A stretch of 64,000 nt of DNA from Desmodesmus armatus (lineage: Eukaryota; Chlorophyta; Chlorophyceae; Sphaeropleales; Scenedesmaceae): NCBI GenBank assembly GCA_007449985.2, contig VIIQ02000054.1:372001-436000 (forward strand), given 5' to 3'. This document shows, piece after piece, positions 34,512 to 48,983 of this stretch. Within the stretch, counting starts at the first letter, position 1, and each line of letters opens with the position of its first letter. The notes under the pieces were generated by a model, which had not been told where the DNA came from, did no database searches, and worked only from the letters and a program-made list of their open reading frames with translations. The position numbers and the translations under genes were made by a program.

Positions 34512-35790
34512 TTAGTTCATGACCTTGGGCGTGCAGCTCTTGTACTCAGGGAAAGCCAAGCTGTTGCCGCATTTGAATCCGTCAGCACAGTGCTCGTCAC
34601 TCTCGCAGTAGCAGGACCTGTCCAGGATGCACTTTGGCTTGAACGCGTAGCCCTGGCCAGCCTTGATGCGGGACCACAGCTCGGGTTCATAGACACCTTC
34701 TGGGTCATACTTGGCTGTGATGTCAAGCATCTTCTGGAACTTATCTCCGTACTTGGCGGGAATGGGGCACCTGCACACCACCATGCAGTACATTGTAAAT
34801 CACAGTACAGTGCATATCTCACATTGCAATTACAGCACAGTGTGTCACTTGCAGTCCAAGCATCCCTACCGCTGCCAGCATATGAACCAGACACCCAAAG
34901 CCAAGGCACAGAAAGGAAACAAACAAAACACAAGCGTCAGGGCCCATTCACTGACCAATGCACGTACCTGGGGTTTGTGAAAGTCCTGTCCCAGTTCTTG
35001 CCAGTGTGTGGCTGGCCATTGTACTTGCACAGTGTCAGCTGCTCGTACACCTCCTGCACCCACTCATAACGGGAGGGCACACCAGGGGTTGCCTTGCTGG
35101 CCAGCATCTGCTGCTGCACATACACGGGGTGCTCAATGCCTGCTCCGTAGCCAATGAGGGACTCGGGGGTCTTGCCGAAGCGCATGACGTAGTAGCCGGG
35201 AAGGATGCACCTGCGGCCGATCACAGACACAACAGTGCACAAGGGATCAACATGTCAGCTACTGTGGTCCCTTCCCTGGGGTTCTTGCATAGGCGTCTGC
35301 TGCAGGATGATAGCCACAAGCAAGGTTACCATGTTGTCGCAGCAGTGACTTGCAACCCCCTCCCCCGGTTTCGCCTTGCGCACTGGGTCACATACATGCA
35401 TCTGCTGTAAAAGACTGTGCTGTGCTGTGGTTGTGGTGTGCTGTGGTTGTGGTGTGCTGTGCTGTGCTGTGCTGTGCTCACCTGGTGTGTGCTCCCCAGC
35501 CTGGGATGCCGCGCAAGTCCTGCTTTATGAGCTGCTTGATGTCAGCCACCCAGTCCTTCAGCTTGCTGCGGTCAAACGCAAACATGACATCCTACAGCCA
35601 GCAACAGCACACACCATGTGTTTTGAGTGAGGAAGTCTGGGTGAAGTGGAGCAACCGTTGCGGGGAGTGCTCAAGGTTGCCATAAGTCATTCAGGCTATT
35701 GCAACACTGGCAGGTGGTGGAAGTCGATGCATAGCATGGTGTCGGTGTTGCTTCTGCTACCATCACTGCTGCCGTAAGCACTGCTGCTTG

Positions 35791-35826
<36 letters not shown>

Positions 35827-38716
35827 ATGACTCCACTTGGGTAGACACCAGGCGGTGCCAGCGGCCCTGTCTAGCCTACCAGTGTGGCAGCCATGCTGAC
35901 GCATATACCTTGCCTCCCTGCACCCCCAAAAACCACCCCACCACACATGCTCCTCCCTGCCAACACACCACACTTTATCCCTCCCATTCACCACACCTAG
36001 CCTTCACCAGCCCTTCGTTCCCCTGATTATCCCTTCGCCCCTCCCCATGTGCCCCCCCCCCCCCCCGCCTACCAGTGCTGTTGCCATCATCTTCTTGCTG
36101 ACAAAGGCGCAGTCCTGGCCACACTCCGTGCTGGTGATGTGGTTGGTAGGGGCATTACCCTCATACAGGGGAATGGCAGTATAACCGGCCCTGCCCATAG
36201 GTCCAGGTTTAGTCACCCAGGCCGCTCCCACAGCATTAGTCATCGCCAGGGTGCAGATCTGAGTGTCATAGCCGGATGTGAAGTACATCGCGTTTTTGTT
36301 GAAGGGGTCGTTCTGCCAGGCGCGCAGCAGGGGGCCGCCCATTCCTGCAATGACGTCATTCATCTGGGGAATAACGTTACAAGAGGCATCCTTGATGACA
36401 AATGCGTTGGGATCGGCGGGCTCCTGCATGTGGCCGGTGTACTTGCCGATGTCGGGGCGCCACATCACCACAAGGTGGGGGGTGATCTGTGGGGAGCGGC
36501 AGCAGGATGGGCAACAGTCAAAGCAGCAGCGGCAGGCAGCACGGATGAGGGCAATGCTCAAGCATGCAGAGCGCGGCACGGGAGGGAGGGGGGGGGATGC
36601 AGCCATGCAGTTTTTGTGGAGTTGCAGCTGCTTGCGCGCGCCTGCGGGGGAGAGGGGCAGAGGGGGTTGGGTCCAGGCAACTGCAAATTTGCTGACAAAA
36701 GCCCCCATTGGGGTGGATGCGTTGTGATGTGTTGTGGCCTCACTTTGCAGTGCTGCTGCACGGAAGGGGCAATGCAGGCGCCCTTCACACCCAGCGCTGA
36801 GCCCTGGGGCCTGTGATCTCCCTTTCAAACCCAGTGCTCAGCCCAGTGCCTGCAGCTTCACCCTTGAACCCTAGTCCTGAGCCTTAGGGCCTGCAATTTC
36901 AACACAATAACTTCAACCAACCACCCATAGCCCAATTTTTTTGAAGGTTCCCAGGAGCGCCCCCCCCCCCCCTCCGGGCTGGCCACACAGCCCAGTTTTG
37001 ACCCACACACCCATACACCCCACCCACCTGCAGCATCTTCTCCACATCCTCTGCAATGTTGGTGTCGTCCTTGAGGTAGTGTGTGAAGAAGTGTGTGTTG
37101 CTGCTCTCAGTGAGCTGCAGGGTGAGCTCAGTGATGGTGCCAAACAGGCCCAGGCCACCACACAGCGCGATTGCCTCCTCACTGCCCTTGGGGCTCACGT
37201 GAACCTCACCACGGGCATCAACCCAAGTGACGTCAACAAACCAGTCACACTGCAATGGATGGCAGCAGAAGAGTGTGATGGGTTTGGATTTGTTAGTGGA
37301 GGGCTGTGGTGGGTGTTGGGGGTGTTGTGTGTGGACTTGCGGCAAGACAAACTGTGCGCTGCGTGCGTGGGTGAATGCTGGGATGCTGTTGCAGGTGGGA
37401 GCAGCCCACAAGCCGAGCAACTGTACACAGAAGCACGAAGTCACAGGCCAAGGGTACATTCTTGCGTTACAGTGCTTTAAATACTTACGATCATGTGTGT
37501 GACGTTGTTGCCTGTGCCGTGGGAGGATGTTGAGAAGACACCTCCCAGTGTGAGTCCCTGCCACCAGGGCAGTGCTGAGCGGGGTGTTGACATGTGGTTG
37601 GCATCTGCTGCATCGTAGAGGTTCTTGAGGGTCATTTGTGCCTGAACCTTGATCTGCTTCTTGCCCTGGTCAACAGCCAGCACCTTGTTCATCTTCTCCA
37701 GCATCAGGCTGCAATGAACATGAACATGCACATGAACAAGGTACATAAGAACATCAGCAACCAGCCCTGCATGCGAAGGGCATGGACTCATGCCTATGTG
37801 GTGGTGGGAGTGCTGGACAATGCACGGTTGCAGTTATGCTCACTGCTTTGTGTCAAACCCCCTGGCCTCAAGAGGATCACACTGCACAGCTTGTGCTGTT
37901 CGCAGCAGAGTATAGTGCTGAGCAGTACACCCTCTAGGCTGTATAGGTTGCATGAAGCCACTTACCCAGCCACAAGTGGGCTCTGGCCCTTCACTGTGAA
38001 GGGTGATGTGAGGGTGGGCTGAGCTGCACATGCAAAGCTGGCCATGGTGGCAAAGCCATTGCGGGCTGGGCGCATCTTGAGGGGCCTGCCCTCAGACTCT
38101 GCACGAGCCCTGACGCTCTTGATGGCTGAAGATAGCTCTGATGTGGAGTCTGGGGCGATCATCACATCAGCTGCACATGTCACATGCTCCTGCAGCATCA
38201 GGGACAGCAACAGAACATGTGGTTGGAGGTGGTGCAGATGCAGAGTATGCACACACGCGCCTTTCGAACACTGCAGGTTGTATACAGAGGTGAATAAACA
38301 CACGAATATATTATTTTGTGTGCAACTTGTGGGTGGTTGCTGTGTTTTCATGATCGCGCCACAAAAGTTTGGAGGCTTCCCTAGACAGCGCGGTGGCACT
38401 GACGACGCAGAAACAATACGACATTCATCGTACTAACTTATCTGGCTTCCATGCACCTCTCTCCTGCTTGCTGCCAAACTGCTGTTGTGCGCTGGTCCAT
38501 AACGATAAAGCAACTCACATATGCGCCCCTGTAATGATTTGCTGGCACGGGAGGAGGAACATAAAACTTCTCAGCATATGGAAAGTTGGGCCGTGGTAAG
38601 CCAGCGGGGAACTGGTTGTGGCCAGGGTGAGGGGGGATCGCCACGTCCAGCTGCTTTTGGGCCACTGCGCAGTGGACCAGCGCCAGCACAAAGGCTTGAA
38701 AAAGTATCAACCGCAT
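34512..38716 (-). CDS. Secreted FAD-linked oxidase, L-gulonolactone-oxidase-like
   Basis: Eight exons: 38519-38716, 37966-38189, 37489-37708, 37028-37249, 36073-36486, 35482-35591, 34968-35210 and 34512-34770. All introns are GT-AG and all phases close; 629 residues, near plant GULLO length. The start RLILFQAFVLALVHCAVAQ is a clear signal peptide. An FAD-binding-4 (VAO-type) domain follows (MIAPDSTSELSSAIKSV, MRPARNGFATMASF), with the flavin-site segment LTLGGVFSTSSHGTGN and GLGLFGTITELTLQL. The C-terminal half matches the D-arabinono/L-gulono-lactone oxidase domain, including the family word QPHTGKNW. A Cys-rich tail (CYCESDEHCADGFKCG) is also typical of plant GULLOs. By family it would oxidise an aldonolactone with O2, giving an ascorbate-type product and H2O2; substrate unproven. 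It diverges from the FAD monooxygenase gene. Confidence 0.88.
35403..35481. repeat. TGTGC-type repeat beside a splice donor
   Basis: Imperfect TGTGC/TGTGG pentamers run up to the donor of GULLO exon 6 (exon ends 35,482). On the sense (minus) strand they read as GCACA repeats right after GTGA. Confidence 0.6.
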
Positions 38717-39755
38717 TGTTATATGTTCTGAAAGCGATTGAAACTGTGCTAGGTGTGTTGTACAACAAGAAATGCTGTTGGAGCAAGGTGTGGCAAAAGG
38801 GAAGACGCGAAACAGAAATGAGTCACGAACACAATAGTATATAGCAACCAGCTAATCTATGCATCAGCATACATGGCTACCACGCAGTTGCCTTGACCAA
38901 GTCTTGTTAAATTCAGCGAGCCGAGTCAACAGCATGCATGACAGGTGTATGACATGTCACGGAACCAGCACTAAAAGGCAAACAAAACGAAGCATATTCA
39001 TTTTTTCAAAAAACGGACTTTAGCGAGCTTTTTTGTGACCGTCCACAGTGCTCTGGTCAAACGGTTCGTCTAGCCGCGCACCGCAACTACACTATTGGTC
39101 ACCTCCTGAACTTGGACGGCTGCTTACAAAACTTCCAAGCATATTCGGTTTTCTCAGCGTTGACTTGGCTTGTGCTGTACTGAAACTGTTTCTCTATGTA
39201 GGGTAAATATGGGCCTGGTTCTGGGCCAGGTGCCCTGCTAGCAGATGCAGCGCTGCATGTACTGCCATGAGCACCACTCAGGATTGTATCTGTATCTCTT
39301 TTAATGTTTTGGGTCCCATCGTGGGTCGGCAACGGCTTTCGCAGAGTTTCACAACTGCACAGGAGGCTTTGGCATGTTGGCCGCAGCTTGGCAAACTTCA
39401 ACGGTAGAGACCTACCAGATGCTGTTTGTTGGCAGACAGTCTCCTTACCAATCATGGGGGCTCAAGGCAGACACCATTACTCATCACTCAACTGCCACTG
39501 GGGCCAACCAGCGTTGTCGGGGGCATTGACATTTCTTTTGGTGATCACCAACAAAATGATGATGGTGATTTGAAAGCAAGCTTTCGTAACCCCGTCCATA
39601 ATGAAGTCGTAACCTGTCGGAAAACGTCCAGTTGTCCTGACCAAGCCCGGAAAGGAAACATACATATTAATTAGGCGTATTACTGATCAATGTAACACAG
39701 TGGAGTACTCTTTGCCCGACCTCTGATCAGCAGCTTTTGATTGACCACTTCACCA
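38717..39755. promoter_or_regulatory. Divergent spacer (GULLO-like / FAD monooxygenase promoters)
   Basis: About 1 kb, less GC-rich than its neighbours and without a credible gene. A TATATA-like word at about 38,836-38,842 (GCTATATACTATTG on the minus strand) sits roughly 120 bases before the GULLO-like ATG. Confidence 0.4.
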
Positions 39756-43395
<3,640 letters not shown>

Positions 43396-45120
43396 GTGAT
43401 CTGTGGGGGTGGGGTGCCTGTGGGTTTGAGAGGTGGGGTGATACATAACGGCAGCTAGGTAAGCCAATGGGCCGCTTTTGTTCATATGACTGTGTGGTTG
43501 TCAGGACCTTCAAACAAAAAAAAGATTGTCAGGACGGGTGCAGACTAATGAAATTTGAGGTGGGTATGCAATTTGCGATGTTGTCAATCTCTAGATCGAC
43601 ATCACATCGTGTTGGTGCATCAACAGTTGTCACCATGTGGTCTGTTGCTTTGGTCCATGTGGTCACTTCAGTGTCGTGGTCAGTGTCGTGGTCAGTTGTG
43701 TGGAATCCAGAGGCAACAGCATGGCTGCAACTTGAGAGGGGTGCACTGTATGTCATCAATCTGACATGACCCTGGTGTGGGTGCCACCTTGCAAGGTTGC
43801 GCTGCATGTGTACGGCAAGTGCTTGCAGAGTGCGGTCTGTGTACATGTACATGTAGTAAGCGTTGCCTATACAAACCTATACAAAAGTCTTGAGTCATTG
43901 GCTTTTTGAGATGCAGCAGCTTGCTGTCAGTGCTTACGGCCTGTGGTTGATTTGGCATGTTGTTTCAAGCAGTGTGAGTGTTATTTCTGTGGCGCTGAGA
44001 CATCAAGGGGGGGATGTCCCATCACCATTTACTGAATCTTCTGTTGAAGTGCTGCAGTTTTGTCACAGTGTCCCCATGTGTGCACCCTCATGTTGTCCCA
44101 GATTCATCTAGTTAACTGTGTGGCAATTTGCCACACCATCTTTGTCGTCGTCACCACCTTTTGCTGTCAAGGTGTTGGCCCAACTTGACATGTCACAAGA
44201 TCATGCACAGTGTGCTTGTCAACTGTTGTTGCTGATGTTGTCACACGAGCGAGCATCCACCCGCTTCACGCAGCCCCGCTGCAGTAGGGAGGGCTGTCCT
44301 GAATGACGAGACAAGCAGAAGGTTGCCGCATGGCCGCATGGCAGTGAGCGCCTGATTGCATCTCAGCGTGTGCTTGCTCGTTGGTGTTTCACAACCAGAT
44401 TGCGTCCTGGTACTGTGATGGCTGCCGCAGTGTGCACATGTGCGGACCTGTACAAAGAAAAGAACAACGATGTGTCTGCAATGTTGACTGTCGTTGGTCT
44501 GAAGTTGCCAATAGGCGTGGCCCCTGCAGGCTGCATTTTCTGCCACGGCTGTAGCGACAGCCAAAAAATTTTGTTGTGTGTGTTTGTTTGTGCTTGTTTG
44601 GGCTGTGCCAGTTGTTTCCTGCGTGAATGGTCAGTCTGAACCTCAGTTGCTTCAGTTGCTGTTGATTTGCTTGCAGGCCTACACGCACCCAGTGCGGTGA
44701 CCGCATGTGTACTGGATAACAGCTGATGGTATTCTCCAGCATGGGTGTGTTGACACAGCTGCAAGGATCTTGGTGACCAACAGTACACCACCCTCATGCA
44801 TCCATGTACATGTACATGGTTGCAGCATTCATGCTGACGCACTATAGACCGTTTGAAAGCGGTTATTTGGGTTCCTAACAAGTTCCAAATGCATCTTCTG
44901 TATCTACGTGTTCCCCAGTGCGCACATACTACTCGCCTGCAGTTCCGTAAGAAATCGATCCGATGATCTTCCAAGCTTAGCCTCGTTGAAGATTGGCGCC
45001 TCCATAGAGACTGCTTGAACTCGTCATTACTGTCGTCACGGCGAGTAGACGTCCCACCAACATCATACAGCAACTACAGCACAGCAAGTTGATGACCTGA
45101 ACAGATCTCCCCCCTGGATC
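43396..45120. other. Intergenic stretch, no supported gene
   Basis: About 1.7 kb between the FAD monooxygenase stop and the P450 start. Frames are short and without family signal. Small repeats: TCAGTGTCGTGGTCAGTGTC near 43,667 and GTACATGTACATG near 43,842 and 44,805. The P450 promoter should lie in the last few hundred bases. Confidence 0.4.
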
Positions 45121-48100
45121 ATGGCTTTGCCGTTGGCATCTGTACCGAGAGCAGCCAATCTGCCTTGTTCGCATCTCCCATATGCATCGACCTGGGAGCA
45201 GCCACGTTCCACGCCAAGAGTTGTGTGCAGGGTGCAGTCCCCTACAGCTCCCAGCAGCACACCAGCAGTGGACAGGAAGCCACCACGCACACAACGCAAG
45301 GCAAGCTGCTGCAAAAAGCTTCTTGAAATTCCGTTGCATTACAAAAATATTCGTTTCATGCTGTTTACTCATACAAGATGAGCCCTTGGTGCGTACCCTG
45401 TAAACCAGCACTGAGCCAGCTGTTTCATGCGGGGCCTGTTCTGCTGTGTGTACTGCAGCTGCATCTTGACAGGGTGTTCCTGGAGGTCCACGACGAGATG
45501 GTGGCACGAAACCTTCGTGTGGTACATGCCAAGTCACTGCTGATAGACGCCTACCACTTCAGGTGGTGTTCTGGGGCTGGCACAGCATACCCAACAGCAG
45601 CAACATGTGCACGGGCAGTACAAGTCACTGAGTACTTACGCCAGGTCATGTGCTTCCTGTTTGTTCAACGATCCATTATCACCTGCTTGCTACACCTTCC
45701 CGTCACAGGCCTCACATCTGTTCACATCCCGGTATCCTAACACCCTCATCCCCCACCACCATGCAGCAGCATCTGCCACCCTTACCTCACACCTGTTATG
45801 CCCCAACATTCCAAAAAGGTGCCAAAGTTTGGCTTCCTAGCAGCGTTTCCTGGGGTAACACTCGCCTGCACAGGCACCCAGAGGATGTGTGGGCCATACT
45901 GGGCAAGGATGACATCCTGTTTGCCAAGAGCCCCCGAGTTGCACAGAGCAAGGAGTGGCTGGGCAGTGGTGTGTTCTCACAGCTGGACCCAGCCAAGCAT
46001 GCAGCAGCACGCGCGACACTCAACCCGGCTTTCAGGTGGGTGCCAGGCAGCCCAGCATGCAGCAGCAAGGGCTACCCCCAACGCTGCCTTCAGGTGGGTG
46101 ACATGCAGGCAGGCACGCACCCCACGAAGCTGAAGCCTGTTGATAAGCAGCACTCTTATGTGAGTGAGGGTACAGAAATCGACAGCAGGGCTCAGCTGGT
46201 GCACCTCCACTGCTGTGGTGCACAAAGATGCATCAAAGCAAAGTGTCTCCCTTGTAGCTCATACTCTGTTACCCCTACCTGTACTTCCTGTCCTGTGCTG
46301 TGCCGTGCTGTACTGTGCTGTGCTGTGCTGTGCTGTGCTGTGCTGTGCTGTGCTGTGCTGTGCTGTGCTGTGCTGTGCTGTGCTGTGCTGTGCTGTGCTG
46401 TGCTGTGCTGTGCTGTGCTGTGCTGTGCTGTGCTGTGCTGTGCTGTGCTGTGCTGTGCTGTGCTGTGCTGTGCTGATGCATGTACTGTCAGGCGGGACTA
46501 TCTGGCCCGGTTGGACAGCTTCATGGTGGCATCAGCACAGCAGCTGGCAAGCATACTGGCCTCACACGCAGCTGCAGCAGCAGTTGCAATGCCAGCCACC
46601 ACCTCCACAGCAACAGCAGCAGCAGCAGGGAGGGGTAGCAGTGAAGGTGCTGTTGGTGCTGTAGACATGCAGCGCCTGTTCAGGCTGTTGACCCTTGACA
46701 CCATAGGCCTCACGAGCCTCAACAGGAGCTTTGATGCACTGAAGCTCTGGCAGCAGCAGCAGCAGCAGGGCACTGGCAACAGCAGCAGCAGCAGCAGCAG
46801 TGGCAGCAGTGGCGGCAGCAATGGCGGCAGCAGTGGTGGTGGAGGGCCCCTTGAGCTTGAGCAGCTGCTGGTGGACCTGGAGTCTGCATTCCTGTGGCAG
46901 TCACTGCTGCTGCCAGTGCCAAGTAAGTGCTAGTACTCTCCCTCACCCATAGGTTGACATGCGATCACAATCACACTTCCACTGCTGCTGCCTCCTTCTG
47001 CACAATTGCATGTACAGGCACACAGAATTAGCCCTCAGTGCTTGGAGCTTGCTTCCCTGCACAACAAACACAGGAACTGGTGTGCTGCACCAGCGGCATC
47101 TCACAGGCTTGTCAACATAATAAGTACCACCACCACACAGATCACAAAGCTACCACCACCACCACCACCCCACCGCTGCCACCATGCCCTCTGGGTCTCC
47201 CCCCCCCCCCCCCCCCCCACCACCACCACCGCCACCACCACCCTCGTTTGTTGCCGCTCATGTCCCTTCAGGATCGTGGCTGCCTGGTTGGTCCAAGTAC
47301 ATCAAGGCCTGCACCCAGCTGGACTCAGTCATAGACAGCATACTGGACGAAACAAGGGCTCAACAACAGCAACAGCAGCAGGCAGGCACTTCCGCTTACA
47401 ACACTCCCCCGCACATCACCCACAGCACAGGCAGCAGCAGCAGAAGCGGCAGCAGCACCAGCAGCAGCAGCAGCAGCAGCACCAGGCAGACCCTAGTTTC
47501 CTTCCTGCTGGAAGCTCAGCAGCAGCAGGGCCCAGCCACCATCCCCGACCAACACATCCGAGACGAGATCAAAACCATCATGTTTGGAGGCACAGATACC
47601 TCAGCATTCACCCTGGCCATGTGTGCCTACTACCTAGCACAGCAGCCGGCAGCAGCAGAGAGGGCTGCTGAGGAAGTGGCAGCACTGCTGCGGGGATCAG
47701 GGCGCAGTGGGGTTGGGGAGTTAGTGGCTGAAGATGTGAGTACGCTGCCATGGGTAGCTGCCTGTGTGAATGAGACGACGAGGCTAGCGCCTGCTGGGCC
47801 TGTCATGTCGCGCACCGCAATTCAGGTGAGGAGGTTGATGGCATGGTAAGGGGATGGGCAAGGCAAGGGGAGGGGGTTTTGAAAGGCAGGGGAAAGGGTT
47901 GATATGATTTGAGACTGACCTGTAGCGGGCAGTCTTTCTGCTGCGCATCCATGCATGTGTAGTGTTGGGCCCGGGAGGGCGTCTGAATGTCGAGTAGCCT
48001 CGAGGCAGCTTGCGTGCTGCGCGCGCTGGCACACTGGCACACAGTCAGGGTTCATAGGCTGGCATTCGTTGGTGTCAGCTAACCTGCGTGGGACCTGCAC

Positions 48101-48983
48101 TCGCTGTGGCGCTCACAGTTGATTGGGGACAAGTGCAAGAGAAACATCTGCCATGCGTCTACACTGTATTGTAGCAGATCAAAGCAGAAAGGTGGAATGT
48201 GTGATGTTACTCACTGGGCTGCTTGTGCTGCAGGACACTGAGCTTGCCGGCTACCCCATCGCCAAGGGCACTAGTGTGGCTGCCAACCTATACGCCATGC
48301 ACAGGTGGGTGCAGCGCCCTGCAGGAACACACACGGCCACAGTTTGTGTGTTTGCTATAGCGCTCACAGTATGACTGAGAGCCTGTGGGGCTGTTGTAAT
48401 CATCAGCAGCAGCAACCCAGTGATGATCGACTGCATGCCATTGGTGGCCAAGGTTTGCCCAACTGCTGATCTGACCACCCACGGTGGGTTTTGTTACGCT
48501 GACACCTCGATGTACAAGATTACGACTGCCAAGTGCAGCAGATCTAGCACCTGTTGTCATAGGACAGTGCGTCGTGTGTGGTCCTGGTGTCGGTCCCTGC
48601 TCACTACCTGCTGCTGCTGCTGCGGCTGCAGGCACCCTGACTTCTGGCCACAGCCTGACTCCTGGCTGCCTCAGCGCTGGATCCCTTCAGAGGCAGCAGC
48701 AGCAGGACTGACTACACGCAGCCTAGGCGGCAGCAATCACGGCAGCAGTGGCGGCAGCAGTCCAAGCAAGGCTCAGCAGCCGTTCCTGCCCTTCTCTACA
48801 GGCCCCCGGGGCTGCATTGGGCGCAGCTATGCTCTGCTGCAGATGGTGCTGACGTTGGCAGTGTTGCTGGGCTCGGGGGTGCGCTGGGGGCTGGTGCCCG
48901 GGCAGCCAGCGCCCCAGTTTGTGAAGAGCATGACAATGCATGCGAAGGGGGGAGTCTGGCTCACACCCCACCTGGCGCACTGA
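45121..48983 (+). CDS. Cytochrome P450, probably plastid-targeted
   Basis: Exons 45121-45300 (tentative first exon, GC donor AAG|GCAAGC), 45459-45562, 45874-46035, 46492-46922, 47272-47825, 48234-48304 and 48632-48983; phases close; 617 residues. P450 landmarks: HPEDVWAILGKDDILFAKSP (B helix region), LDPAKHAAARATLNPAFR (C helix; the usual WxxxR Trp is replaced by His), MFGGTDTSAFTL (I-helix oxygen-activation motif), NETTRLAP (K-helix ExxR), FWPQPDSWLPQRW (PERF region), and FSTGPRGCIGR (heme-thiolate Cys, 55 residues from the end). Long Ser/Gln/Gly inserts lie in the D-G region and before the heme loop. The proposed exon 1 (MALPLASVPRAANLPCS, later RVVCRVQ) looks like a chloroplast transit peptide, with no membrane anchor helix. 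The CYP family was not assigned; substrate unknown. Confidence 0.85.
46291..46475 (+). repeat. TGTGC pentanucleotide array in a P450 intron
   Basis: About 32 perfect units (from about 46,314 to 46,474) preceded by a few imperfect ones. It fills the intron up to 17 bases before the CAG acceptor of exon 4 (exon starts 46,492). Confidence 0.95.

Noticed and set aside
44363..45073. 236-codon minus-strand frame
   Set aside because: No family signal, mixed composition and no splice context; it ends in the P450 promoter region.
46164..46664. Plus-strand frame coding a CAVLC repeat protein
   Set aside because: The repeat is the TGTGC intronic array; all three frames are open across a pentamer without stops. 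The P450 exon model places it inside an intron.
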